IMG/VR virus record: IMGVR_UViG_3300022602_000038
Location: 62,001-126,000 of that record
Length of the DNA stretch: 64,000 nt
Reading direction: 5' to 3' (one strand)
Source: a virus
Below, piece after piece: positions 42,873-50,451 of this stretch. The notes under the pieces are model-generated. The model worked only from the letters and a program-made list of their open reading frames with translations, was not told the origin of the DNA and did not search any database. A program made the position numbers and the translations under genes. How positions within the stretch are numbered: the first letter of the stretch is position 1; each line of letters opens with the position of its first letter.

Positions 42873-43432
42873 ATATTAAAGTAACACCAACATTGTTCTC
42901 CACAAAACAAACTATCATCATCTTTATTAAAAAAATGTCTTACAGCTTGTCGTACTCCTTCATCATTATAATAATCATGACCTGCTATATGCCCACCTTT
43001 CTTTAATTTTGGAAACCAAGCTTTAAGGTCTTCTAATACCGCTTCATATGCATGATTAGCATCTATAAAAATAAACTCCAACGAACTGTCTGCAAATTGT
43101 TTAGCAGCTTCTACAGAATTTATACGTACAGGTTCTACAACATGTTCTACAGGTTTAATATTCTCTTTAAACAAATGCCACACTAAATCTTCGGGTACAC
43201 TACTTGGATCTTTAAGATTTAATCCGTCAACAGTAAATCTGTTCCATACATCTACCACGGTAAGTTTTATATCTTTCTTAGAATTAATAATCTCTACTGC
43301 CATATAAGCAGTGGAAGCGCCTTGAAACGCCCCTACTTCCACGAAATGTGCATTATCATACTGCTTAACCATATGAGCATATAGTTGCGGAAATGTAAAC
43401 CAACCGGGTATCTTATAATGAAAATGTTCCAC
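42869..43432 (-). CDS. class I SAM methyltransferase-like protein 2
   Basis: 187 residues from a GTG start. 'NAHFVEVGAFQGASTAYMAVEI', 'LTVVDVWNRF', 'EFIFIDANHAYEAVLEDLKAW' and 'GGHIAGHDYYNDEGVRQAV' match Methyltransf_24 proteins very well. It pairs with the 42213 gene in one transcript. Position between halogenase and oxygenase genes suggests tailoring of the same product. Substrate unknown. Confidence 0.8.
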   Translation of the reverse strand: MEHFHYKIPGWFTFPQLYAHMVKQYDNAHFVEVGAFQGASTAYMAVEIINSKKDIKLTVVDVWNRFTVDGLNLKDPSSVPEDLVWHLFKENIKPVEHVVEPVRINSVEAAKQFADSSLEFIFIDANHAYEAVLEDLKAWFPKLKKGGHIAGHDYYNDEGVRQAVRHFFNKDDDSLFCGEQCWCYFNI

Positions 43433-43475
43433 GTGTAATTACATTTATAAATCTATTAAAACAATTCAAGCTTAG

Positions 43476-43505
43476 TTGATTTATCTAATGACAAGTAGTT
43501 AATAT
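43476..43505 (+). promoter_or_regulatory. sigma70-like promoter
   Basis: TTGATT (43476-43481), 18 bases, TAATAT (43500-43505); the ATG at 43512 coincides with the expected start of transcription. Confidence 0.45.
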
Positions 43506-43511
43506 TATATT

Positions 43512-44135
43512 ATGTATAAAGAACCTACACAAACAGAACAAGTACAAACTGGTATAAACGTAATGTTCGTAGAGCTACTATACAAAAAAAACATACTACA
43601 TTTGTTTAAAGATAAGAACGAACTATTCTATAAAAAATCCTTAGAACTTAAAGAATTTTCTCCTGTAATATCAAACTGGAATTGTGATACATTTAATACA
43701 ATGTATACATATGAATTAACGAGAGACCCACTGTTTAAAGATTTAATTGAAGAATGTAAACAACAAGTTGCTATGTTTGCTACAAAATTTGGAGTGGTAA
43801 ATAAGAGAATTGAATGTATTAATGCCTGGCTTAACGTAGCTTTACCTGGCAATTTTCAAGAGTATCATATACACAACAATAGTCATTTTAGTTTAGTATA
43901 TTATGTAAAAGCGCCTAAAAATGGCGGGGAACTTATTCTTAAAAGCCATGAAGCGGATTCAGATATGTTTGCATTGCCAGCAACTGAATACGCAAAAGCT
44001 TCTAATAAAGTATTTAGATTTTATCCTCAAGAAGGCGATTTAGTTGTTTTTAGGTCTAATATTTCTCATATGGTTAATAAAAATATGAGTAATGAAAATA
44101 GAGTTAGTATAGCAATGAATCTTAATGTTATTTAA
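43512..44135 (+). CDS. 2-oxoglutarate/Fe(II)-type oxygenase 1
   Basis: 207 residues. 'AWLNVALPGNFQEYHIHNNSHFSLVYYVKAP' resembles the iron-binding first half (HxH-like 'YHIH') of 2OG-Fe(II) dioxygenases of phages, and 'EGDLVVFRSNISHMVNKNMSNENRVSIAMNLNV' provides the distal His and the Arg that binds 2-oxoglutarate. Substrates may be protein side chains, glycans or nucleobases. It has its own sigma70-like promoter and lies opposite to its neighbours. Confidence 0.75.
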   Translation: MYKEPTQTEQVQTGINVMFVELLYKKNILHLFKDKNELFYKKSLELKEFSPVISNWNCDTFNTMYTYELTRDPLFKDLIEECKQQVAMFATKFGVVNKRIECINAWLNVALPGNFQEYHIHNNSHFSLVYYVKAPKNGGELILKSHEADSDMFALPATEYAKASNKVFRFYPQEGDLVVFRSNISHMVNKNMSNENRVSIAMNLNVI

Positions 44136-44381
44136 TTAAAATTTAACTTCTCCGACTCCAATACGGCCGTTATCATTTTGTACTAAAAGTACCTTTACAG
44201 GTAATTCTTGTTTAAGAATTCTTGCTTCATTTATTGCTTCATTCGTATCTGGGTATTTTTTAGCCTTATTTAAGTCTTTACCCCAGTCATTATTACCATA
44301 AAACAATAAACCTTCTTGTAATATGTTACGTGCATTTACAAACGTAACAGATGCATCCATTATTATAAACTCTTGAGTCAT
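44136..44381 (-). CDS. unknown small protein
   Basis: 81 residues from the ATG at 44381, which overlaps the upstream stop as TAATG, indicating translational coupling. 'MTQEFIIMDASVTFVNARNI' opens it and 'LPVKVLLVQNDNGRIGVGEVKF' ends it, a small alpha/beta fold with 'FYGNNDWGKDLNKAKKYPDTNEAI' in between. No family recognised. Confidence 0.55.
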   Translation of the reverse strand: MTQEFIIMDASVTFVNARNILQEGLLFYGNNDWGKDLNKAKKYPDTNEAINEARILKQELPVKVLLVQNDNGRIGVGEVKF

Positions 44382-44575
44382 TACCGTACTTTTTGACGTT
44401 TTGTTAAATTCCAAACCTCTGTAGTTCCTGATTTATATGTAACGGTTAATGTATTACCATTCATAAAAAACGAGCTTAATTCTCTTGAACCAAGATGTAT
44501 TGAAAAGTAAGGTGCACCGGTTAGTGCATCAAATACTTGTAAAAAATCTTTAACTGGTCTTGCTGAGTATGCCAT
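44381..44575 (-). CDS. unknown small beta protein
   Basis: 64 residues. 'DFLQVFDALTGAPYFSIHLGSRELSSFFMNGNTLTVTYKSG' suggests a short beta barrel. Translationally coupled with the following gene. No family recognised. Confidence 0.5.
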   Translation of the reverse strand: MAYSARPVKDFLQVFDALTGAPYFSIHLGSRELSSFFMNGNTLTVTYKSGTTEVWNLTKRQKVR

Positions 44576-44576
44576 A

Positions 44577-45113
44577 TTATCTGTATTGTTTTTTTAATAA
44601 ACGCCATGTCGGGCTATCAATAACGACTTTACCATCATCGATGTTTTCAATCATACTGAGAGCTTGATCAATAGTGTTGTATATATATTTATGTTTAAGT
44701 TGCCCCATAAGCCATAAAGGCGTATTTTCTTTACCACCTTCAATAACGACAAATATAGGTTTTCGTGAAGCTACAGCGGTAGATAGTTCTTCAGCTGTAC
44801 CCCAACTAGCAGTGCTCGGTATAATATAAGCAATAATAAAATCCGATCTATCTACTAAGTTAAGATCAAATCTACGAATAGTCTTAGCCCATTCAGTTAC
44901 TTTATCGTATTCTCCGTTTTTCATATGTTGACGCATACGAATACGTACATCTGGTGATTCGTCGCTATCACTAATAAACGGTTTTTTGTACGGGTTAAAA
45001 ACTGTAATGTTGCGTGGTAATAAAGAGCTTTCTACTTTTTCTCTCCAGTTACTACCATCAGCATACTCCATTGCTCCAATAGTATAACATTTAGTACGAT
45101 ATAATGTATTCAT
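44577..45113 (-). CDS. nucleoside 2-deoxyribosyltransferase-like protein
   Basis: 178 residues. N-terminal 'KCYTIGAMEYADGSNWREKV', then 'VFNPYKKPFISDSDES' and 'LNLVDRSDFIIAYIIPSTASWGTAEELSTAVASRKPIFVVIEGG' match the deoxyribosyltransferase fold, in which 'D.SD.IIA' and 'G...E..TA....KP' line the active site. Such enzymes exchange bases on deoxynucleosides. In a phage with modified DNA it could act in base salvage; that link is inference. Confidence 0.7.
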   Translation of the reverse strand: MNTLYRTKCYTIGAMEYADGSNWREKVESSLLPRNITVFNPYKKPFISDSDESPDVRIRMRQHMKNGEYDKVTEWAKTIRRFDLNLVDRSDFIIAYIIPSTASWGTAEELSTAVASRKPIFVVIEGGKENTPLWLMGQLKHKYIYNTIDQALSMIENIDDGKVVIDSPTWRLLKKQYR

Positions 45114-45116
45114 ATA

Positions 45117-45680
45117 TTAAATGTTAATTATTTTATGTAATTCTTCAAGAGAATTAATCATTATATCTGCTAAACCTACATTTATAATTTCAATACCTAC
45201 GTAATGATGGTATTCTGAAGTAAGGCTATGTTCTTTATGTTTATAACCACAATCTGCTAATCTTTGAGCAATATAGTTTTCCCGACCTTCTTGAAAGTCT
45301 ACATCGCTTTTTTGTACTTTATGTGGTAATTCAGACATAGAATAAATTGAACCATGCATCATTGCAACAGCACCTGGCATTACAATACGCTTACCTTTCG
45401 TACCTGATGCAAGTAAAAAGGTACCGGTACTTTGAGCATTAGATGGTACTAGTATAGCTACATCACTTTTTAAAAGCTTAAACACGTTCGCTAAAAAAAT
45501 ACCATCTTCAATATTACCACCATCAGAATTAATAATTAAAAGTATATCTTTATTAGACTTTTTATCTAACAGAAACAACTGTCTTACTATTTCTGCAGCG
45601 CTAGATTCGGTAATTTCTCCGCTGAGAATTATTACTCGCTCACTTCCAAGCGTTTTAATTGTTTTTCTATTTGTAGGCAT
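45117..45680 (-). CDS. clpP-like: ClpP-like serine protease
   Basis: 187 residues. 'IILSGEITESSAAEIVRQLFLLDKKS', 'LLIINSDGGNIEDGIFLANVFKLL', 'VPSNAQSTGTFLLASGTKGKRIVMPGAVAMMHGS' and 'VGLADIM' follow ClpP. The Ser of 'AQSTGTF' and the His of 'MMHGS' align with the catalytic pair; the third (Asp) position is not obviously conserved. Phage ClpP homologues may form hybrid Clp complexes or process virion or host proteins. Start overlaps the upstream gene. With a phage tmRNA in the same genome, tagged-protein degradation is a possible link. Confidence 0.85.
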   Translation of the reverse strand: MPTNRKTIKTLGSERVIILSGEITESSAAEIVRQLFLLDKKSNKDILLIINSDGGNIEDGIFLANVFKLLKSDVAILVPSNAQSTGTFLLASGTKGKRIVMPGAVAMMHGSIYSMSELPHKVQKSDVDFQEGRENYIAQRLADCGYKHKEHSLTSEYHHYVGIEIINVGLADIMINSLEELHKIINI

Positions 45681-45934
45681 TTTATGCTGTATAAGTTATG
45701 TTCAATGTCTTTAGCGGTTTTAAATTTCATAATAAGCGTATCAGTACGTCTATTAACATAATCTTGTATATCTAAAGGTTTAATAAATTTCATACCTTCT
45801 GGGCTATCAAAGTTAATACCTTTATCTTCACATTTATCAGCAATTATATCAACTGCTTCAAGTAGTGCTGCCCACCGAGCAAATTCATAAAGAGTAATCT
45901 TATTTGTCGTAGCTTCTACGGTATTATAATCCAT
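45632..45934 (-). CDS. unknown helical protein
   Basis: 100 residues from the ATG at 45934; a longer in-frame start exists at 45970 but overlaps the upstream gene by 47 bases. Mostly helical: 'LYEFARWAALLEAVDIIADK', 'FIKPLDIQDYVNRRTDTLIMKFKTA'. It overlaps the ClpP-like start by 49 bases. Function unknown. Confidence 0.55.
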   Translation of the reverse strand: MDYNTVEATTNKITLYEFARWAALLEAVDIIADKCEDKGINFDSPEGMKFIKPLDIQDYVNRRTDTLIMKFKTAKDIEHNLYSIKCLQIEKQLKRLEVSE

Positions 45935-46349
45935 TTGTTGATGTTGTGTTAGGGATCGGAGCTGGTTCATACATTGGTTCTGTTACTATTGCTGTTTCTG
46001 CCGTTAAATAAACTGAATTTTTAACATTACAGTGGCCGCAAACAAAACGATTTTCTTCAGAAGTACGAATTAGTACTTCATTTTCTTTATGACATGCAGC
46101 ACATTCTACTTTCATAGTGTTTTGTGCTATAATTTCAACCTCTCTTAACTGAAACACTCTTTTGTCACGAGCAGCTTTATATTCTATATATGTATTAAAT
46201 AGGTAAAAACCTATGAATTGTGTTAAAAATATAGCTATAAACCATAGACCGAACGAATGGCCTGTAAACTGTGCAATTCCACCAGCAACTGATGAAATTA
46301 TTATGGTTATAACTATAGACTTTAATAAGGCTAATAAGTTATTATTCAT
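45924..46349 (-). CDS. membrane protein with zinc-ribbon domain
   Basis: 141 residues. Two N-terminal hydrophobic segments (about 5-25 'LLKSIVITIIISSVAGGIAQ' and 30-50 'GLWFIAIFLTQFIGFYLFNT') followed by a CxxC...CxxC zinc ribbon ('CAACHKENEVLIR', 'FVCGHCN'). A cytoplasmic zinc finger on a membrane anchor; partner unknown. A hairpin (46351-46369) ends two bases before its start codon. Confidence 0.65.
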   Translation of the reverse strand: MNNNLLALLKSIVITIIISSVAGGIAQFTGHSFGLWFIAIFLTQFIGFYLFNTYIEYKAARDKRVFQLREVEIIAQNTMKVECAACHKENEVLIRTSEENRFVCGHCNVKNSVYLTAETAIVTEPMYEPAPIPNTTSTNGL

Positions 46350-46350
46350 T

Positions 46351-46369
46351 AGACCGTATTAAACGGTCT
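46351..46369 (-). promoter_or_regulatory. hairpin abutting the start codon
   Basis: AGACCG / CGGTCT stem with a 7-base loop directly upstream of the ATG at 46349. It could block or regulate translation of the membrane protein, or act as a weak terminator in the other direction (T-run on the plus strand). Confidence 0.4.
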
Positions 46370-46372
46370 TTT

Positions 46373-46777
46373 TTACTTTGGTGCAAGAGAAAACTTGTCT
46401 AAATCAGCAGCTAATTTACGACAAGCTACCATAATTCCGTTTAACTTACGACGAAACTTGTTGAGTTCTTTTTCTTTACCTTTAAAAAGCGGTAAACTCT
46501 CTGCTTGGCGTGCTTTATTTCTTAAATCTTGAGTTTTTAAGTAAAGATTTGCTAAATCTTTTAAAGAATCTTGAAGAGGGAATGGTAAATCTTCTGCTAA
46601 ACCTAACTGTCTATCTCTATCCTTTACAGAGGACATTTTGCTTAGCGTAGGAACTGAATCTTTGCTAAATTCATACGCAGAAGTAGTCTCTGGCGCTTGA
46701 GAACCAGTTTGTGCTCCTGTATAATAGGAGGATTCGTCTAATAGTTTTTTAGTTTTTCTTGTTTTCACCAGGTTCAA
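46373..46777 (-). CDS. unknown charged protein
   Basis: 134 residues if it starts at the TTG of 46777; a GTG lies three codons inside. The start overlaps the upstream zinc-ribbon gene by 29 bases. Helical and basic: 'KSLPLFKGKEKELNKFRRKLNGIMVACRKLA'-like second half, Ser/Thr-rich N-terminal part. No family recognised. Confidence 0.5.
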   Translation of the reverse strand: MNLVKTRKTKKLLDESSYYTGAQTGSQAPETTSAYEFSKDSVPTLSKMSSVKDRDRQLGLAEDLPFPLQDSLKDLANLYLKTQDLRNKARQAESLPLFKGKEKELNKFRRKLNGIMVACRKLAADLDKFSLAPK

Positions 46778-46940
46778 TACTTATTGTTCCAACCATAAAT
46801 CTATTAGAACATTTTGGACAAATCCAGTGAGCTTCATTAACAATATTTTTACCGTTATTAACTCGCATAACACGAGGATGTACATGAGGTTGACCACAAG
46901 TGGTGCAAGTAACTGGTCTAGGCTCTACTTTAGGATACAT
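46749..46940 (-). CDS. small zinc-ribbon protein
   Basis: 63 residues with CTTCG and CPKCS separated by about 25 residues, a four-cysteine zinc ribbon, plus His residues (HVHPRV). Behind a late-promoter-like AGTAAATA. It could bind nucleic acid or a host polymerase subunit; not assignable. Confidence 0.65.
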   Translation of the reverse strand: MYPKVEPRPVTCTTCGQPHVHPRVMRVNNGKNIVNEAHWICPKCSNRFMVGTISIEPGENKKN

Positions 46941-46949
46941 ATATGTGTA

Positions 46950-46957
46950 TATTTACT
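46950..46957 (-). promoter_or_regulatory. late-promoter-like box AGTAAATA (minus strand)
   Basis: AGTAAATA on the minus strand, 9 bases upstream of the ATG at 46940. Confidence 0.45.
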
Positions 46958-46987
46958 ATAAACCCCTAAAAATACCCGGTAAAATTG

Positions 46988-47287
46988 TTATTTTTTTGGT
47001 ATAGATGTAGTTAAAGAGTTATAATACTCAGCTAAACATACATCATACACCGATTTAGGTAGTACATCTACAGGTTCTAATACTTTATTAGCAATACCCC
47101 AGTTAAACTCTGTTTTAGGTATAATTCGTGTATGTTTATCAGGTAAAGAAAAAAATGTACATTCCTCCTCACTTTCTTTTATCTTTACCAGCCACTCACC
47201 CTTAAATTTACCTTGTAAAACTACGTAAATGTAACGGTTTTTATTTAAAAGCCGTAATTTTATTTTTTTAATTAGGATTGAAACCAT
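46988..47287 (-). CDS. unknown small protein
   Basis: 99 residues from the ATG at 47287 (an upstream TTG is in frame). Basic N-terminus 'MVSILIKKIKLRLLNKNRYI' and a compact beta part 'YVVLQGKFKGEWLVKIKESEEECTFFSLPD', reminiscent of small Tudor/SH3-like domains, then helices. Overlaps the upstream gene by 20 bases. Confidence 0.5.
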   Translation of the reverse strand: MVSILIKKIKLRLLNKNRYIYVVLQGKFKGEWLVKIKESEEECTFFSLPDKHTRIIPKTEFNWGIANKVLEPVDVLPKSVYDVCLAEYYNSLTTSIPKK

Positions 47288-47717
47288 ACGGATCACTACC
47301 GTTAGAATTAGCAATGTTTTGATTAATTTTATACATTACCCGTCTTAAACGTTCAAGTATTGCATCTTGATCAGCAGAAGAATCTGCAGAAACCATTTCA
47401 ATTGGATTATTATTAAGGTCGTAACCAATAATCATAAACGGACCCATGAACTCTTTGATCATTTGTTCAAGGTTCTCGATTTCTCTCTTTTTTTCTTTTA
47501 CTACTTTACTCTTAATACTTGCATATTCAAGTTGAGCTAACAGAAGCATATCTTGTATTTTTTTCTGTTCAGGATCAACTATAGTTTTTGCTACGTCTAG
47601 AGGTGTGGGTGGTAGTTTATCTGTAACTACCACCGTTGGTGTAGGAGAAGGTGAAGAAGTTTTTTTAGTTTTACTAGTTGTAGTAGTTTTTGAATTTTTA
47701 ATGTTCTTTTTCACCAT
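47268..47717 (-). CDS. unknown protein with basic N-terminal tail
   Basis: 149 residues. A Lys/Ser/Thr-rich tail (1-30, with a Pro-rich SPSPTPTV) is followed by a coiled-coil segment (about 48-92, 'IQDMLLLAQLEYASIKSKVVKEK') and 'PFMIIGYDLNNNPIEMVSADS', an often seen phage pattern for internal or scaffolding-type proteins. A TGTAAATA box lies immediately upstream of the start. Function unknown. Confidence 0.55.
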   Translation of the reverse strand: MVKKNIKNSKTTTTSKTKKTSSPSPTPTVVVTDKLPPTPLDVAKTIVDPEQKKIQDMLLLAQLEYASIKSKVVKEKKREIENLEQMIKEFMGPFMIIGYDLNNNPIEMVSADSSADQDAILERLRRVMYKINQNIANSNGSDPYGFNPN

Positions 47718-47720
47718 ATA

Positions 47721-47728
47721 TATTTACA
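47721..47728 (-). promoter_or_regulatory. late-promoter-like box TGTAAATA (minus strand)
   Basis: TGTAAATA ends 3 bases before the ATG at 47717, in the 14-base gap after FolE2. Confidence 0.35.
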
Positions 47729-47731
47729 GAA

Positions 47732-48790
47732 TTATCGCACTAAACTACGTAATTCTGCCTCTGATACAGTAGCTGTAAAGCCGTCAGGGATACCTTTAAC
47801 AATACATCCAATAGCATCATGAGAATGTAAGCTTTCTAAATGACTGCATACAATTTTAAAGTCTACTACTCGCTTTTCTTTATTGAACTCCTCGTACAAT
47901 AAACGAGATGCATCTTCAACAAACTTAAGATATGCGCCGTTTAATTCAGCAAAAGCTTGTTCATCTTCTCTCTTAACCATTACTTGTGTTTCTGTTTTAA
48001 GAGCATTTAAGCACATTTGCTGTATTTCTTCAAACCAAATATGGTCGTTGTATTTTAACGATATACGGGCTGTAGAACGTTGTGAATGAGACACGACTGC
48101 TTTATTACGATGCTTACGAGCGTGTTCACCTAATTCAAAAGAACAAGGACAAGCAGAGGAATAAACAAAATCAAAATGTACAATTTTATCAAATACACCT
48201 TGTTGGTTTAAGTTACACTCAATAGCAATATTATAGTATTGATAACCTGCATTGCCGGAACGCAAACTCTGTTGAATGATAGGATAAGATATTTTAAGAA
48301 TAATCTTTGCGTCAAATGTTTGTAAGTTCTTTTTGTAAAGTTTTAAAACATCTTCAATATAGTTAGCATCAAATACGTTATCTTTATGCTCATAAAAAGA
48401 ACGAATAATACGCGACATATTAATACCTTTCTTTTCAGCAGCTAAAGAAACTGTACCTGTAACAGCAGTTTCTAATTCAATAACTGATCCATCTGCTTTT
48501 GTCCATTTAAGTGGTAATTTAAAATTATGAATACCTACTTGTTGAATAGCTACCTTTGCACCTTGTATTAGAGATGAAGGTCCGTTCTGTAAATCAGGTA
48601 AAGTAGCAATATAATTAGAGTCTACTTTAAGATTAGTATCGTAGTTACGATCAGGTTCCTTGTAACCTAAATTTGCTTTACTAAAATCTATAGTATTAGT
48701 ATTTTCTTTATCTTCGCCAAGCCAATCGTATGTTTGAGTATTTGTGTTTTTCACGTGTATAAAATTTTCTCCTGTTGTATATGTTTTCAT
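47732..48790 (-). CDS. folE2: GTP cyclohydrolase I type B (FolE2)
   Basis: 352 residues. 'VGIHNFKLPLKWTKADGS', 'KGINMSRIIRSFYEHKD', 'SSACPCSFELGEHARKHRNKAVVSHSQRS', 'KREDEQAFAELNGAYLKFVEDASR' and 'CSHLESLHSHDAIG' match FolE2 from end to end; the CPCS cysteine is the catalytic-site Cys. The enzyme makes dihydroneopterin triphosphate from GTP, the entry step to 7-deazaguanines (queuosine pathway) and folate. With QueF, a formyltransferase and a DpdA-like gene on the same strand about 8-12 kb upstream, a role in DNA modification is favoured. The start overlaps the preceding gene by four bases (ATGA). Confidence 0.9.
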   Translation of the reverse strand: MKTYTTGENFIHVKNTNTQTYDWLGEDKENTNTIDFSKANLGYKEPDRNYDTNLKVDSNYIATLPDLQNGPSSLIQGAKVAIQQVGIHNFKLPLKWTKADGSVIELETAVTGTVSLAAEKKGINMSRIIRSFYEHKDNVFDANYIEDVLKLYKKNLQTFDAKIILKISYPIIQQSLRSGNAGYQYYNIAIECNLNQQGVFDKIVHFDFVYSSACPCSFELGEHARKHRNKAVVSHSQRSTARISLKYNDHIWFEEIQQMCLNALKTETQVMVKREDEQAFAELNGAYLKFVEDASRLLYEEFNKEKRVVDFKIVCSHLESLHSHDAIGCIVKGIPDGFTATVSEAELRSLVR

Positions 48791-49392
48791 GAAACAGTTG
48801 AGTGTCGACTAAAAAGTAAATTAAAAGAAATACTAATTCTTTCATTATCAGTAGTATTAGGTTCAGTATTGTGTAATAACCAAGAAGGAAATAAAATCAA
48901 CATACCTTCCTCCGGGGTTATATACTCTAACTCAAGTATTGAATTATAACACCAGGAAGCATTTAACATAAAATTAGGGTTTCTAAAAATAATTTTTCCA
49001 TCTTTACTATTTGTTTTAAAATAATAAACCCCACATAAGTCGACTGGACCATGAGTGTGGGCATAAGCATAGTCATTTTTATTTGAAATGGTCATCCAGG
49101 ACTCTGAAATGTTATAATTTGTTGTTTTATTATAATTGAGATGAGTAAGGTATGTAATTACGTGCTTAAGTAACTCTCCTTTAAATATATTAATCTTGTA
49201 ATCTGTAATTAAATTACTATTAAAAGTAGGATCATTTATTAAGTGAGTACCTCTCCAGCCTTTTTGTCTGTCAAATGTATTTTTTTGTTTAAGGTCTTGA
49301 TATACTTGTTCAAAACTTTCCTGTACTAAGCTAAATACAGGCTCTTCAAACTTAGCAATATATAAAGGGGTAGAGAAAAGATTTTTAATCAT
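48787..49392 (-). CDS. 2-oxoglutarate/Fe(II)-type oxygenase 2
   Basis: 201 residues. 'LFSTPLYIAKFE' start, 'WMTISNKNDYAYAHTHGPVDLCGVYYFKT' (first iron ligands H-T-H), 'GKIIFRNPNF', 'MLILFPSWLLHNTEPNTTDNERISISFNL' (distal His and 2OG-binding Arg). It is the T4-like phage 2OG-Fe(II) oxygenase type common in marine phages. Translationally coupled with FolE2 downstream. Substrate unknown; nucleobase or protein hydroxylation are options. Confidence 0.85.
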   Translation of the reverse strand: MIKNLFSTPLYIAKFEEPVFSLVQESFEQVYQDLKQKNTFDRQKGWRGTHLINDPTFNSNLITDYKINIFKGELLKHVITYLTHLNYNKTTNYNISESWMTISNKNDYAYAHTHGPVDLCGVYYFKTNSKDGKIIFRNPNFMLNASWCYNSILELEYITPEEGMLILFPSWLLHNTEPNTTDNERISISFNLLFSRHSTVS

Positions 49393-49717
49393 GTTTGTTT
49401 TTAATATATGTTTCAGATTTATTATTAATACCGTATTTTACAAGATAACTTATTATAACCTCAATTGAGTCGGTTTTCAACTTAAATTTTTCAGGTATAA
49501 ATTGACCTCCATCATATATTTCAAAATATGTGTCTCCAAACATAGATTGATCGTTTACATAGCAAGTGCAAAGAATCGATGCATTGCCTGGATCAATCAT
49601 TACTGTCCAGTTACGAGGATCTGTTTCACTGTACTCGTCAAAGAGTTTATACACTACATAACCTGAGTCTTTGAGTCTCTTAATAAAGTAGCTTTGAGTT
49701 GTAATTTTATTAGCCAT
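49385..49717 (-). CDS. conserved phage protein of unknown function
   Basis: 110 residues. 'MANKITTQSYFIKRLKDSGYVVYKLFDEYSETDPRNWTVMIDPG' resembles a conserved protein of marine T4-like phages adjacent to replication genes. Small alpha/beta fold, two Cys (CTCY). The sliding-clamp stop adjoins its start. Function unknown. Confidence 0.6.
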   Translation of the reverse strand: MANKITTQSYFIKRLKDSGYVVYKLFDEYSETDPRNWTVMIDPGNASILCTCYVNDQSMFGDTYFEIYDGGQFIPEKFKLKTDSIEVIISYLVKYGINNKSETYIKNKHD

Positions 49718-50451
49718 TATTTTACTAATCCTGAGATAATAAATTTAAATTCAGACTCTTCTGTAGGTTTAACGTAAAACACCATTACTTTAGTTTTAAG
49801 ATTAATACCTACTCTAGCTTTATTAAAACGTATACCTGATAGAGTTCTAAAAACATCTAACGTAAAAGGTAATACTTGAGGTAATGGTTGACCTTCTATT
49901 TTATTAGATATTTTAAGGTTAATACTGTCGGTATTACTCTTTTCTTTATCTCCTAGCTCACAATATACTCCGTCTGTTTGACCGTAAATGTAAATCTTAT
50001 TAGTGTCCGTAGTAAATGAACTTACTTTAAAGATTTCTTGTAATTTCTTATGTTCTATATCAAAATAGGAATCCAACACTAAAGCATCGATTTTTTCTTG
50101 TTTTACGGATGTCTTAGGTACTATAGCATCATCAATAAAGTGAAATTTAAACTGAATAGAAGATGACCTATAAACAAGATTATTACTGTTAATAGTAAAA
50201 GTTACATCTTCTTCTTCAATACAATCAATAACTCGTAGTAACTTCTTAATATCCCCAATATTAAGGGATTGCTCGGTATCTACGTTAAAAGGGTAACTGT
50301 ATTTACCTAAAACAAGTACTCCTGTTTCTGGTTTATTACATATTACACTTAAACCGTTTTTATTTACTTTTACAGAAGCTACATCTACTACTTTACCTAT
50401 TACACTTAAGAAGTTGTCCGTAAAATCTTTTTTAGCCAGCTTGAGTTCCAT
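49717..50451 (-). CDS. gp45: sliding clamp (gp45)
   Basis: 244 residues (T4 gp45 228). 'MELKLAKKDFTDNFLSVIGKVVDVASVKVNKNGLSVICNKPETG' and 'TEESEFKFIISGLVK' at the C-terminus show the clamp fold with its typical start and last strand; the gp45 fold is a ring of three subunits around DNA. Location beside the SSB and near the helicase fits the replication block. Overlaps the upstream gene end by 20 bases. Confidence 0.7.
   Translation of the reverse strand: MELKLAKKDFTDNFLSVIGKVVDVASVKVNKNGLSVICNKPETGVLVLGKYSYPFNVDTEQSLNIGDIKKLLRVIDCIEEEDVTFTINSNNLVYRSSSIQFKFHFIDDAIVPKTSVKQEKIDALVLDSYFDIEHKKLQEIFKVSSFTTDTNKIYIYGQTDGVYCELGDKEKSNTDSINLKISNKIEGQPLPQVLPFTLDVFRTLSGIRFNKARVGINLKTKVMVFYVKPTEESEFKFIISGLVK

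Noticed and set aside
47288-47314. Upstream TTG start for the gene at 46988
   Set aside because: It extends the overlap with the preceding gene; the ATG at 47287 is a normal start.
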